A stretch of DNA of 64,000 bases from Maniola hyperantus (GCF_902806685.2 NC_048542.1:2340533-2404532), one strand, 5' to 3'. Counted from the first letter of the stretch, positions 32,675 to 44,225 are shown. Made by a program: numbers and translations. Notes: a model not told the origin generated them from the sequence alone.

Positions 32675-32955
32675 CGCATTAGCTTTACCGATAGACGGCT
32701 ACTGCTGAATAAAGGTATCTTGTAGGGACTTCTACACGCTACGGTCTTACGCTGCCTGAATCCTGCGGCTCCCTGCAACTCGTTTGATGTCGTCCATTCA
32801 TCTAGTGTCCATCTTCCAACGCTGCGCTTTCCAGCCCCTTGAGACCCCAACGTATATCGGCTTTTCGAACTGGGCACACCCTGTCCACTGTTGTCTTGCC
32901 ACTTCAGCTTCAAAACCCGCTGAACTATATTAATTACGGATGATGATGATGTTCA
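32675..32955 (-). pseudogene. RTE-clade LINE C-terminal fragment, minus strand
   Basis: Minus-strand AGKRSVGRWTLDEWTTSNEL is a decayed GRRSVGRPPTRWTDDI block. It faces the + strand fragment beside it. Confidence 0.6.
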
Positions 32956-33328
32956 GTTTTAATCTATTCTATCACTTTTTTAACGCACGTTAAAGTCCGC
33001 AATATCGACACGTATGTTTCCGCTTTCTTTATTGATTTACGATTAAGGCGGCGTGCACACAACTCACCGCATGAATTCCAATGACGGCTTTAGACCGGGG
33101 AATATAGAATCTGACTGGATAAACATATTTCGCGATACCACGTTATATCAATATTTGAGAGGATTTCATTTCTTTTCATTGAATATTCGAGTTGCTTCGT
33201 TATGAAGATTTACTCGGTTTAAAAGAAGGAATTTCCCTCTGTGCGTCGTATTCCTTATTGCTGAGAGATGTGACCCCTTTCCTTTAATCGTAATATAATG
33301 GTAGGGATTTTACGACTCGATTTTAGAG
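32956..33328. other. Gene-free stretch
   Basis: No recognised repeat or coding signal. Confidence 0.45.
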
Positions 33329-33500
33329 CCTCAATAGCTCAACGGGTAAAGGAGTGGACTGTAAACCGGAAGATGACGGTTCAAACCCCGCCCGTTGCAC
33401 TATTGTCGTACCTACTCCTAGCACAAGCTTGACGCTTCGTTGGAGAGGAAAGGGGAGTATTAGTCATTTAACATGGCTAATATTTTTTTTTAAACTAGAA
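33329..33500 (+). mobile_element. tRNA-derived SINE S3
   Basis: A-box TAGCTCAACGG at 33336 and B-box GGTTCAAACCCCG near 33379, then a non-tRNA body (AGCACAAGCTTGACGCTTCG) ending TTAACATGGCTAATA and a T-run. The A-to-B box region resembles a tRNA, but the 3' acceptor strand does not pair, so this is a SINE rather than a tRNA gene. Confidence 0.75.
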
Positions 33501-33910
33501 TACGATCTCTATTAGAAAAATATTATATTTGTGATAATAATAAATAGCCAGGATTGATTGACTTAGCGTGCCATCCAAGGCACGAATCGAGGTAATTTGG
33601 ATCAATCGTCGATTCAATCAATAACCAATAGACATCCAAAACTGGATATAGATCTCTTGTAGAGCTTTCCACACTCCCCGGCGTGCTGCTCTACTGGGAG
33701 GTCTCAAACTCAAACTCAAATTATTTATTCAGAATTGGTAAAATTTTACGCTTCCTGATTGTCATAAATTTTTATTTGTAAGATGATATGATATAGATAA
33801 TTAATACGCACTTAAAACTAAAGCTACGAGGGTTCCAAACGCGCACAGGACTGAGAAGAGCCCACAACAAACTCAGCAAACAGGTCTTCCTATCTCCTTT
33901 ACTGCGCCGT
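33501..33910. repeat. Mixed repeat debris
   Basis: 33620-33700 holds CCAATAGACATCCAAAACTG and ATCTCTTGTAGAGCTTTCCA, similar in layout to an RTE 3' end in reverse. 33806-33880 repeats GCTACGAGGGTTCCAAACGC and GAGCCCACAACAAACTCAGC of the 28800 tail. Confidence 0.45.
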
Positions 33911-35121
33911 ACCTATTCGTTAGGCCGCGGAAACACCTGTAAGTTTTACTAACGTAGCTTACATGATTAACTTACGACAAAATTTACTAATGTAAACACT
34001 CTTATGTACAAATTTTACCTTAGTAAAGTTGCCAATTAATTCCGTAATCATACTTACACCTACCTACAATGAAAGAAAAAATAAAAATCAACAAAACATC
34101 AAAAACATTACACTGCTCAGCTTTTCCATGGCTTTTCCTTTGATATCGTGTTTATAGTAAAAAAATACAAAATGGGACAATGTTACCTGCCAAAAAGAAA
34201 TGAAATCCCACCAAAAACATTTCATATAAATTTGGTTGCCAACACTCACAAGTTCATAATGCCTTCATTGTTAAAAAGTTATGAGATCTCTAGTAGAGCC
34301 AAGCCCCTAGCTGAGCTTCGATTTGTGCTGCCCATGGGACTTGTCCCAAGTCAAAGTATATAGCTCTTAAGTGCTCTTGACTGTATCACATTTATAACAA
34401 TAAATAACAAATAACTGTACTTATTTACTGATTCTACTTACTGATTCTACAAACCCTACATCTTGGTAAAAAAAGTATGGCTTATAGAAACTCCTACGTT
34501 TGTATGAAGAAAGCACCGACCTGTGCCCTCTTAAGCATTTGGGACCTTTTTACAAGTTTCAATTACCAAATCGACCGCTAATAATTAACCTTTCGCGTTT
34601 AATTGAGCAGTTAATTGCGGAATATCAATTAATATGAGCTGTTGAATGCTTTGATCAGAGTTTCAGCCCATTTGCTTCGTTTGGCTGGTATTGTCTTGGG
34701 ATTACTTAACCGTTAAGTTAATTACCTACCGTTAATAAAAGGTGGTTAAATTCAGTAGATTTGTTCTGTATTAAACTCTTTTATAAATTCTTCCTAATAG
34801 GATTTCATTCATTTATAGAGTTCAATTCTGCACGCTAGCGAGCAAAATTACCACTTTCCACTCAGATTTCAAAGGGCAAAGGGATTCTTTCCGAGCGAGT
34901 AAGATGAAAAATTACTTACTGTTCTAAACTATATTTGTTAAGGTTGAAATTTCAAGAAGAGGCTTTTAACAATTTTCAACAATAGCAGGAAAACCAGAAA
35001 TCGAAAGATTGGCCCGTAGCCTACATTGCGCGCACTCAAAACTACATTTTTAAAAGAGTGAACTCACGCTCGCAGTAAACGGGCTGATGCATAAAAAATT
35101 AATGTTTGAATACTAACCCTA
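33911..35121. other. Gene-free stretch
   Basis: Over 1.2 kb of AT-rich DNA with no ORF above 71 codons, no domain and no repeat recognised elsewhere in the window. Confidence 0.45.
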
Positions 35122-35129
35122 CTGGTCGG

Positions 35130-35440
35130 CAGGCCCATCTTTCCCACTGGGCACTTGCCCAGGGCCCACGATAGATAGGGGCCCACTAGTCCCTGCCAGA
35201 TAACCAAACTATATCCGACCGACCGATATTTTATTACCGAAAAACATATTTATTTCGATAAAATCAAAGGTCAAAAAGGCCCACTCAAACAGAGGACCAT
35301 AGAGATAATTAACTATAGTCAAGACTGACTTATATTCGATCCTTCTTGTTTACCCCCGACCCACTACTCAGCTGTCATGGTCATAGGGGCCCAATTATTC
35401 TAATGTGCCCAGGGCCTCCAATAGGTTAAAGATGGCCCTG
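35130..35440. mobile_element. hAT-type MITE with 8-bp duplication
   Basis: The exact 8-bp repeat CTGGTCGG at 35122-35129 and 35441-35448 flanks ends CAGGCCCATCTTT and AAAGATGGCCCTG (inverted with one mismatch). The 311-bp body has no transposase. It is homologous to 59139-59493. Confidence 0.88.
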
Positions 35441-35448
35441 CTGGTCGG

Positions 35449-36180
35449 TTTTGTTATTCAGTACGAATTGCCGAATCGAATGTGCCGAACTGATAATGTG
35501 TATAACAAGCTCTAAGCTCTGATAAACAAAATTCGTATCGAGCTCGAGACCGTCAGTTCGATCACCAGAACAGAGCCGCAAGGGACAAAGAGAAATGATT
35601 TCCTCCGCCCGGACCCCGGTGTACCCAACCTCAACCCTGGGTTCAAGGCTAACTAGATACACGACAAACCCCGAAATTGAATTGGAGAGAAATGATTTAT
35701 TGAGTGATAGGACTCGACTGTCTCGGCTATTTTGTTGTTTCAACTATTCAGACGGGTATTTGGTTAAATCCGTCATTTGAATATTTGTTTTTGTTGGCAG
35801 TAAAGAAGTTTGTCTGCCACAGGCTGTCTGTTATATTAAAATATGATAGATTCCCCAGGAAACAACACGTTTTTAAATCTTTTATAAGATATTAAAATTG
35901 ATGATTCCTTAACCATCAATTTTAATAATATTTATTATGGGACTTGCCGGTCTTCTCTTAAAATAAGAAGAGTTTGAGGCGTTGTCTTGAGTCCACCACG
36001 TTGGCCAAATCCGGATCCGGATCGCGGCATTTAATGATCAAGTTATCCTTTACACGGCATCGCCCGAGACGCTTTCAAAGTCGCTACCGTTTTTGCTGGT
36101 TGAAACCTCCAGACTGGACCTGTGGCAATCCGCAATTTCATCATCACAATTGCTAAACATTCACTTCTTGACATCACCAT
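35449..36180. other. Gene-free stretch
   Basis: Several ORFs of 60-105 codons overlap at 35426-35895 on both strands; none has a domain. A hairpin (TATTAAAATTGATG / CATCAATTTTAATA) lies at 35888-35927. Confidence 0.4.
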
Positions 36181-36370
36181 TATCTCATCCCGTCGCAAGC
36201 TGACTTATGAGCATGAGTCTTCTCACAGAATGAGAAGAATTTAGGCTTAAGTCCGTCATGCTAGTAATGCGGATTGGTAGACTTCAGACACCTTTGAAAA
36301 CATTATGTAGTACTCTCTGGTAATATGACGTTCCCGTGATTTTAGTTGTTAGCGCACAAAACTCAGAAAG
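36181..36370 (-). repeat. SINE S1, minus strand, diverged
   Basis: GAGTCTTCTCACAGAATGAG, GCGGATTGGTAGACTTCAGA, CATTATGTAGTACTCTCTGG and GTGATTTTAGTTGTTAGCGC. Confidence 0.65.
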
Positions 36371-36944
36371 AGTGCTTGACATAGATCTCTTGCACTCTTC
36401 AATGCACCCTCAAATACCGCTTTTCCACAACTTGCTTGATATCTGTCCATCTATCTCACCAATGCAATAACTTCCTAAAACATATAAGTAAGCCGACCAT
36501 CCAGAAACCGAATCTAAGGCCAACTTTTAGGAACACAGCCATACTGCTTTACAGAGGCCATCGCCTGATTTTCTCAAAGTGACAGGTGCGTTAAACTCCT
36601 GCAGTGACCCTTTTTGTATGAAAACCCTTGGAATATTCCACGGCCAATTACACTAATGGGGCAACTGGGGAGCGGACAGCCGCCTGAGATCTGATCCCGG
36701 GATTCAGTGGACGAGTTATTAATTGATGTTCTACAAGCGATTGCGTGACTGAGTACCCAAGGGGATGGTTCGAAAATAGGGCTTATTGTGTCTCTGTCAA
36801 AGTTAATAACAATTTTGAGACAGTTCGTTGGCGAGCTAAGACATTTGGCGAGCTCTCTAGGGTGAACAAAGTTATTGGACTCTTGAAAAAATTCTGAATA
36901 TCCCTACTAATATTATAATGATAAATTGTGTTTTTTAATCAGGC
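36371..36944. other. Gene-free stretch
   Basis: No repeat or gene recognised. Confidence 0.4.
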
Positions 36945-37374
36945 CACAACATCATCATCATCATCAACCAATAGAGGTCCACTGCTGGACATAGGTCTTT
37001 TGTAGGGACTTCCACACGCCACGTTCTTGCGCTCGCTTGAGTCGTCTGATGTCGTCCGTCCACCTAGTGGGAGGTCTTCCAACACTGCGTCTTCCGGTGC
37101 GAGGTTGCCATTCCAGCACCTTGGGACCCCAACGTACATCGGTTTTACGAACTATGTGCCCTGCCCATTGCCACTTCAGCTTCGCAACCCGTTGAGCTAC
37201 GTCGGTTACTCTAGTTCTCCTACGGATCTCCTCATTTCTGATTCGTTCACATAGAGAAACTCCAAGCGTAGCTCTCTCCATATCGCCCGCTGAGTGACTC
37301 TGAGCTTTCTTATGAGGCCCATAGTTAGCTACCATGTCTTGGATCCATATGTCATCACTGGCAACACAGGTCAC
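36945..37374 (-). pseudogene. RTE-clade LINE C-terminal fragment, open frame
   Basis: A 136-codon minus-strand frame ends this LINE: MERATLGVSLCERIRNEEIR, KLKWQWAGHIVRKTDVRWGP, TGRRSVGRPPTRWTDDIRRL and YVQQWTSIG, then a (GAT)n tail (CATCATCAT on the + strand at 36950). Catalytic RT motifs are absent because of 5' truncation. The least decayed RTE C-terminus in the window. Confidence 0.85.
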
Positions 37375-37914
37375 AACGGTTTTGATGTAATTTTTGCATG
37401 AATGTAAAAAGTACTTAAGTTACTTTTTATCCTGGAAAATCAAGAACTTCCACGAGATATCAAAAAAATTAAGTCTTATGAATGTTTATAAATACTTCCT
37501 TTTTACTTTAACTAAAATGTAAATGCATCCAATCCAGTATTTATTAGACCAAAAAACCAATGTTAACCCAAGCTTTCCCCTCGAGACCGATTTTATAGCC
37601 CAAGTAAGCACTTATCCCAAATTTTATAGTCGTACAAGCTATAAAGGCTCTAGTAATATTTTAAGCTCACTTGTAGACGTTAATTTCCACACGAAAGCTA
37701 CAAAATCAGGCCACGTACGAGTACATACATCAACTAGCACGTCTGAGAGCATTCTCGGTGTCATCCGTTACAGAAAAATCTGAAATTGCCGGATCTCAGA
37801 TTTTTTATTCAGTAGGGAAGTGCTTAGGTTTAGTTGCTAACAGGCGGTTAGTTACAGTTAATTTGACCGCCAAGTTTTACACAATAGAATAATTTTTAAA
37901 TTATAAACAACTAT
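37375..37914. other. Gene-free stretch
   Basis: Left edge resembles a family A interior (TTTTTGCATGAATGTAAAAA); otherwise unrecognised. An 86-codon ORF at 37523-37783 has no domain. Confidence 0.4.
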
Positions 37915-38085
37915 AAATGATACCCGCGACTTCCCCCGCGTGGGATCTGGTTTTTACTCTTTGATTTTTCGGTATAAAAAGTAGCCATGTGTGAAGTTAC
38001 TGGTTTTTGCGTGAAAAAATAACAAACATACACACACACACACACATACAAATACAAACTTTTACATTTATAATATTATTAGTGT
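37915..38085 (-). repeat. Dispersed repeat family A, minus strand, deleted
   Basis: GATACCCGCGACTTCCCCCG, a TTTTTCGGTATAAAAAGTAG core, a (CA)n run and TTTACATTTATAATATTATT. Confidence 0.7.
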
Positions 38086-39300
38086 GAAGTGTGATATTTT
38101 GGTAATTTGGTATCACTGCAATATGCCTGATTATCTAGGGTGAATTATTTTTTACTGGAAGTACCTACTTAGGTATATAATATGTAGTAACATCTCAACA
38201 TGTAAAAAATACCAACCGCACGGGCTTACAAGCCAAAATCATACGCTGTCGGTCCGTGCTCCAAGGTTCTTGGCACAGGTTCTGAACATCCATCGACAGC
38301 CCCATGTCCACGTTTTCCCCCATTATCCGTTTCCCGATCATGTGTTCTGACCCGTTTGGCTGATTGTTTGGCACAGGGAAACTATATATATATCCTGCCT
38401 CCCCTTCAAAGGCTTCCTTGCTCTTTGGACCACAAGGGACAAAGGGAAACGGACAGCTCCGTCCGGGATACTGAATTAGATTCCGTAGTTCATGGCAGAC
38501 GTATGTTCGGAAAATTGCGATAACGAATTGGAGTGATGTATTTAATTCCCTCTGGCGTTTGACTGCGATCTTACCTGATTGTAAAGAGCTCCCGAGATGG
38601 TCAAGCGGCTTGACGTCAAGCACGTAGATTTTGCTTGAGTCAAGCGTTTTGACCATCTTGCTTGATGCTTGAGTCAAGCATTAACATGCTTCACGTCTAT
38701 AAGGCAGTGGTCCGACCGCGCCGGCGAGAAAACGTCTAACTATCGGCGATTTTCTCTCTCAAGAAACGCACAATAAATGTATAATCCGTGTAAACGAAAG
38801 AGATGCATATATCAAAAGTTACTCTCTGACTGTTCACACTGCCGGCGACGAGTCACTGTACTAGTTTTGTCGCTGAGCGACGAGCTTTCAATAATAAATT
38901 CGCTCAGCGATGCTCGCTCGCTTGAACACGTGTAAAGCGCACGCAGGTTTGCACAGGGACTGAGCGACCGCGGGCGAATGACGCGAGTAATCGCTCGTCG
39001 CACTTGCACACTCGCGTATAGCCCGGCGACAAAACTATCGAAACTACACACTCGCTTACCGCTGATCGCCATAATCATATAATCATAATCATAATTTATT
39101 ATTGCAAATACACGTTTTATAGGTGGCACAGCAGTCAGGTCACTCTGTATTTACCATTATAATCGTGTGCCTTACCTCAAGCCGCTTGACGGGTGCAGCG
39201 AGCACGCATCTTGACGTCAAGCCCGTAGATTTGTTTTGCTTGATCTAGACCAAGTGTTAGGACAATCAGAATATCATCTTCTTCTGTATAAATAAATATG
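38086..39300. repeat. Unassigned repetitive segment
   Basis: GTCAAGCGGCTTGACGTCAA at about 38598 recurs in modified form near 39180-39230 (AAGCCGCTTGACGGGTG, TTGACGTCAAGCCCGTAGAT). The GC-rich part between about 38820 and 39060 is full of CGCTCAGCGA / TCGCTCGTCGC motifs. A 160-codon minus-strand ORF (38195-38677) has no recognisable domain and starts within the repeat, so it is not called. Confidence 0.45.
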
Positions 39301-39807
39301 AACCGCCGAAATGTATGTACCTAGTACCTACACGCATATAACTTCTGAACGACTGCACCAAATGGAATTGGTCTGCACTGTCAGGCAACCCGCACCCCCT
39401 AGTACACGAGCCGCCTCAGTGAAAATTATAGAATACCTATACTTCCTTGGTATGATATATAGAATGGTACTTCCTATTTGTTATTCTCGTAATAAATTCA
39501 CGTCTGTGTACATATTCAATAACTTAGCGTAGCCTCCGGCCTTTCAGTGAATCTTTGCAATTTGTTCCATCTCGCGTATCTTCCTTTGTTTATTACATCT
39601 TATATTGAAAATTTGATAATAAATTATGTAAAACATTTCTTTCTTTCTTATTATAAATGCGAATCCGGAGTCAGATATAAACTACCTACTTTTTAACCCG
39701 GAAAATCAAAGAAGTCATATTTATAAAAAATCTTTAAAAAATCATACGTTTATGAAAATATTTTTTTTTATACAATTAATGAAAAGTGAACATTTTACAC
39801 CACACTC
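39301..39807. other. Gene-free stretch
   Basis: AT-rich. A stub with ATTATAAATGCGAATCCGGA (39651) belongs to family A. Confidence 0.4.
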
Positions 39808-40603
39808 TTTTTTTTTTTTTTTTTTTTTTATTTATTTATTTCACAACTTAAAACTATCCTTACAGGCTAACCTAATGCGATAGCTAAGTAAACTTAAATT
39901 ATTTATATCTACTTATTACCTATTACATACTTTTTACTATTTACAACTAACTGACTAAAACTTACATAACCCTACTTTATTTAAAAACTTAACAAAAATG
40001 TTGTGGCCCTTATGAACTCGCCCAGTGAGCAGCTGAACAGGTCGATGTGTTCAGCTACCGAGTTGAGCGTGCAAGTCGCGCGCGTGAGCGGCGCCCGCTG
40101 CCGCAGGCAAGTGCGAGCGCGCGGTTGCGCCAGCAGTGGAGGCCTGCGTCTGCGTGACCCACTGTCGTTCGGCACACAAAAGCGTAACTCCTGCAGAACA
40201 GCAGGGTTATGCACCTTCCCTCTTAGCACCTTAAATATGTATGCAGCCAGGGATACCTCTCTTCTTAATTCCAGTCTACTGTATCCCACCATGCCCATGA
40301 CAAACAGAGTGGGATACAGCAACGGGTATCCCGGATACACTCCGTACAACTTTAGGTACATAAACCTTAAAAATTTATTTTGAATGCGTTCCAGCATCAC
40401 TTTGTACTTAGCTTCACCCGGTGACCATATGGATGCGTTGCATTCCAGATGGCTTTTCACCAGGGCTTCATACAAAGCACGCAACGCCTTGATGTTAGTG
40501 AACGCATTCGCTTGTCTTAGGACAAAACCCAAATTCCGATACGCTCTCTTACATGTATCGGTTACATGTTTCCGGAAATTTAGACTCTTAGACCAAAGCA
40601 CTA
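39808..40603 (-). pseudogene. Non-LTR retrotransposon 3' end (RT C-terminus) with poly(A)
   Basis: On the minus strand, SLNFRKHVTDTCKRAYRNLG, LRALYEALVKSHLECNASIW and RIQNKFLRFMYLKLYGVYPG form the region after the reverse transcriptase palm in jockey/CR1/R1-like LINEs, ending in a stop at 39981. About 150 bases of 3' UTR follow, then a poly(A) seen as a T-run at 39810-39830. The element is 5' truncated, so endonuclease and catalytic RT motifs are missing. The remaining 206-codon frame is open, suggesting a fairly young insertion. Exact clade not determined. Confidence 0.85.
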
Positions 40604-41025
40604 GTTAAAAATTAAAAACTGAGGACTGGTGTTTGCAAATTGCAGCCCAAATAGACCGTAGTCTGTGCTAGGGCTGACAAAGATCATCGACCTTACACGG
40701 TTGATAGATTTTTAGACTTGTAAAAATCAATTAGTTAGGCACTTATTAGTTAACCTTTCATACAAAACATTCATACAACCCATAATTTTTTTTAAATTAT
40801 TATTTAGTGTACTTTCTTCCTTAAATAAAAGTTAGTTTATTAAAAATCAAAATAATTAAAAAAAACAGTTAATATGTAATTGTTAATATTTGTTATCTAG
40901 TGTGTTATATTATACAGAAATAAATTTAATTATATTATAGTTAGTAAATAAAGGACATTTTACTCCACGTTAAAAATATTTTAGCGTTTAAACTATCGTG
41001 AGTGATTTCCATATTGTACATATCT
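40604..41025. other. Gene-free stretch
   Basis: Very AT-rich; no feature recognised. Confidence 0.45.
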
Positions 41026-41227
41026 TACACCCGACTATACTCACGTGTTTAGTCGACGTTAGCCAGACTAGTTTCGAACCCATCCGGGGTCCTTTTTCAA
41101 GGAGTCAGTTCGCGCACGCGTCGCGGTTGAGACTGCGCGCCGCGCGCGCCCTGCCCACACCGCTCGTTGTGACGTCTACTAACGCCCGGGCTAACGTCGA
41201 CTAAACACGAGTAGATTCGGGTGTAAG
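41026..41227. mobile_element. Inverted-repeat element with a GAAAC-type core
   Basis: CTTACACCCGA and GTGTTTAGTCGACGTTAGCC (41026-41066) are inverted at 41188-41227 (GGCTAACGTCGACTAAACAC, TCGGGTGTAAG). On the minus strand the interior has stem GGACCC / GGGTTC followed by GAAAC and TAGTC, similar in layout to the ribozyme-like core at 45131, but without the CUGANGA box. Confidence 0.55.
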
Positions 41228-41257
41228 ATATGTTAAAAATGATATGGAAAACTACCA

Positions 41258-41985
41258 ATAACCAACGACGTATGACAACTACAGCAAATGTTAGAAAAAT
41301 TATTGTTCGAGATAGGTAACTATTATCATGTCCCCTGCGGACAGCGGCATGTTGGGGCAGGCGCCCAGAAATAAAAAATAAAAACTCCAACTGCTCTTTT
41401 AAATTACCTATATTTTAAGCAACACCTTTTTTTTCTCTCTTTATTTTGAAGCTTAGTCACAGTGACTATGTCGCTTCGTAACGTAAACAATAAACAAAAT
41501 CACCAAAATCTTACCCTCTAATCTTAAAATAATTTTTAACTAGCTTATATAATAACTTGGCCTCATCACTCGTAGGGAAAGAAAGAAAGGTAACACAATT
41601 AAAAATATTTAAATTAGAATCCAAAATATTACACAAACTTAACCTGAATGATTCATTCCGATCACACTCCAGCAACACTAAGCAACACTTGGAAGATTAA
41701 AACGAATGTATTATAGAAATAGAAGAAGAGCAGTTAAAGTCAGCCTATTTTGCCTTAAAACAACGAACTAATCTAAACACATTAAGTACCAATCGTTTTC
41801 GTCGGACAGTCGGATAGAATATAAATTGTTATAAAGGACCCTCTTACAACACGTTAAAAATATTATTGAAAACTCCTAACGACGTAATACAGGTCAAATG
41901 TTAGAAAAAATGTTCGAGATAGGTAATTATTATCGTGTCCCCTGCGGGCTGCGTCATGTTGGGGCAGCGCCCGGAAATGAGTTTC
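41258..41985 (+). repeat. Two diverged copies of an unnamed repeat
   Basis: 41258-41385 and 41860-41985 share AAATGTTAGAAAAA, TTCGAGATAGGTAA, CGTGTCCCCTGCGGGCTGCG and TGTTGGGGCAGCGCCCGGAA (with substitutions). The DNA between them (41386-41859) shows nothing recognisable. Confidence 0.65.
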
Positions 41986-42660
41986 GCCCAACAATCCACA
42001 ATTTCAGAATTGGGGACATATTGAGGGTCTGATTGATTTTATGAGATCAGTGGAATCAAATTGGACGGATTGTGTTATAGGCGACGATGGAATATCTTAT
42101 CTATCTTCCGACTTTTTGGAACCAATTTTGTCATTTGTACCCTGAATTGTTGTCAACTTTATTTTCTGTACCATACTTAACATTATAAATGCGAAAGTAT
42201 GTCTGTCTTTCTGTCTGCTGCTTTGATTATTATTTAAGGTCTGCTGTATATTAGCCTGTTTTGTATAACTATTACAAAAATGCATGCCGGTTTGCCAGTA
42301 ATTGGGTGTGCACTAATTTTTTACTCTCTGTGCATTGTAATTTTTGTTTTATATGTATATTATCCCTTGGCAAACCAATAAAATAAAATTAAAAGTAACT
42401 TAAATAAATTTAACTGCCTGACAAAGCAAATAAGACTGAGTTTAAGTTGTTATCAAAAAGACTTAGCTCCACTCCACTCCGTGGGTAGGTATGCGTCGGC
42501 CCATATAGGTAGTCTAATTAGTATAATCTCGAGAACGTTCAGCTGTTCGATTTCGCTAATTCTTTTTTTATAATATTCCTTGAAGTACGAGGATGGTTCT
42601 TACGGAGAGAAAAATTAAAAAAAAAATTAAAAAAGAATAAATTGATAATTTTTGTTACAG
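41986..42660. other. Intron end before KH exon 2
   Basis: A family A stub (TTATAAATGCGAAAGTATGT, 42184) and AT-rich DNA. The intron ends TAATTTTTGTTACAG at 42660. Confidence 0.5.
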
Positions 42661-42777
42661 TTTAATTTCGTGGGAAAGCTATTGGGGCCGAAAGGCAACT
42701 CTTTGAAGAGGCTGCAGGAAGACACCATGTGCAAGATGGCAGTTTTAGGACGGGGTTCTATGAAAGACCGCCAAAAG
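42661..42777 (+). CDS. KHDRBS/Sam68-like STAR protein, KH core exon
   Basis: Thirty-nine codons, both ends on codon boundaries: FNFVGKLLGPKGNSLKRLQE, then DTMCKMAVLGRGSMKDRQK. This is the KH core with the invariant GPKG RNA-contact loop and the GRGSM turn typical of the Sam68/SLM/qkr branch. Acceptor TTTGTTACAG before 42661; donor AAG|GTATCT at 42778, somewhat weak. A SINE starts about 30 bases after the donor. A broken copy of the last 25-30 bases of this exon lies at 44686-44745. Confidence 0.95.
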
Positions 42778-42807
42778 GTATCTACTTGAGCCACAATCTG
42801 ATTACTT

Positions 42808-43088
42808 TTTTCTGTAGTGAGCATGCGTCTCTTCTCAGAATGTGAAGAGTTTGGCCATAGTCTATCACGCTGGCCAAATACGGATTGGCAAACCTTTGAG
42901 AACATTGTGGAGAACTCTCAGGCATGCAGGTTTCCTCACGATGTTTTCCTTCACCATTGAAGCATGTGATAGATATTTAATTTCTTAAAACGCTCATAGC
43001 TTCGCTTTGCAGAGTTAGAGTTGCGTGCTCGGAATCGAACTCCCGGCCCCTCTAATACAAGGTTGATATTTTGACCACTAGGCCTTCT
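42808..43088 (-). mobile_element. SINE S1, minus strand, next to exon donor
   Basis: CTGTAGTGAGCATGCGTCTC, GGCCATAGTCTATCACGCTG, CTCTCAGGCATGCAGGTTTC and a B-box region TGCTCGGAATCGAACTCCCG, ending near CCACTAGGCC. Confidence 0.8.
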
Positions 43089-43104
43089 ACCACAACCTTT
43101 CACA

Positions 43105-43480
43105 TTTGGGTATTTGACTCCAATTTTTTTATTACTGTATTATAAACTAGGATAAAAATAATGACGTAAACTGAAAAAACTAAGTAATCGATCAAATAAC
43201 AAAAAAGTTATAAGCATTTAAATACTTCTGATTAGAGAGATATACCTATAGCGATATAGCATTTTGACGTCACACCTTACTAATGCCATAGTAGCTTCGT
43301 GCGGTTTCATACAAATTTTCGTTTTGCGAGAAAGGGATAGAAGACCCTCCCACTCCAAAATTAAAATGCCTGTAACTTTGTAAATGTTTGTTGGATATTT
43401 TTTTCAGCGTACGTCATTTTTTTATCCTAGTTTATAATAAAGTAATGATATTTATCAAGTTCAAAAGTAGGAAAATACCC
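43105..43480 (+). mobile_element. Dispersed element R12, copy 2, next to an exon
   Basis: GGGTATTTGACTCCAATTTT to AAAGTAGGAAAATACCC, highly similar to 12075-12450. It contains TGACGTCA-related TTTGACGTCACACC. Its right end is only about 40 bases upstream of the exon at 43521. Confidence 0.8.
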
Positions 43481-43520
43481 ATTTGCTATGAGTATTAATC
43501 AAAATTGCTTCTTGTATCAG

Positions 43521-43667
43521 GAGGAAGAGCTCCGTGTATCCGGTGACCCGAAGTTCGCCCACCTGTCGGACGAGCTTCACGTCGAGATCAGCGCCTTCGC
43601 CACTCCGGCCGAAGCTCACGCGCGTATTGCCTACGCGCTCGCTGAGCTGAGGAGGTTTTTAGTACCA
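43521..43667 (+). CDS. KHDRBS/Sam68-like STAR protein, C-terminal KH exon
   Basis: Forty-nine codons in phase 0 at both ends: EEELRVSGDPKFAHLSDELH, VEISAFATPAEAHARIAYAL, AELRRFLVP. This completes the KH domain and the QUA2-like extension; EEELR and the PAEAHARIAYAL helix are signatures of the KHDRBS/qkr group. Acceptor CTTGTATCAG before 43521; donor CCA|GTACGT at 43668. The exon is GC-rich against AT-rich introns. Confidence 0.95.
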
Positions 43668-43995
43668 GTACGTACTTATTTTATTTCGAAATTCACTCAT
43701 ATTGACGATGTGAAATCAGTGAGTGCCCTTTGCTACACCGGCCTAAGTGAACGCCGAGCAAACGAGTTTTTAGTAGGTACCTACTTACATATAGACGTAC
43801 AAAATGACTCCTTACGCGCCATTTTAACTCTATGGGTCAACTGTCAATTCAAAAGTACGGTTCACCTTTAAAATAAGGACTAAAATCATACTTTTGACAT
43901 GAAATTTGACACTAAAAGTTAAAATGGCGTGTGAGCAGTTAAATTTTACGCGTTAAACCTACTTACTAATGTATCCTGTGTTTTTTAATTATTAT

Positions 43996-44225
43996 TATTC
44001 ATATACAAGTTAGCCCTTGACTGCAATCTCACCTGGTGGTAAGTGATGATGCAGTCTAAGATAGAAGCGATTTTTTCTTAAACCCACACCCCTTTGGTTT
44101 CTACACGGCATCGTACCGGAACGGTAAATCGCTTGACGGCACGGTTTTACCGGTAGGGTGGTAACTAGCCATGGCCGAAGCCTCCCACCAGACTAGATCA
44201 GAAATTCCATAGTTCCATTCTACTT
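43996..44225 (-). mobile_element. SINE S2, minus strand
   Basis: TGACTGCAATCTCACCTGGT, TGATGATGCAGTCTAAGATA, TTTGGTTTCTACACGGCATC, GGTAGGGTGGTAACTAGCCA and GCCGAAGCCTCCCACCAG are the reverse complement of a common lepidopteran SINE whose 5' end (CCTCCGTGGCGCAGTG) is seen in the copy at 58981. Confidence 0.75.

Noticed and set aside
33329..33410. A possible tRNA gene
   Set aside because: A and B boxes are present but acceptor-stem pairing and a proper 3' end are not; the sequence continues into a SINE body.
38195..38677. A 160-codon minus-strand ORF
   Set aside because: No recognised domain; its start lies in a local repeat (TTGACGTCAAGC units) and there is no splice or promoter context. It could be a remnant, but nothing supports a product.
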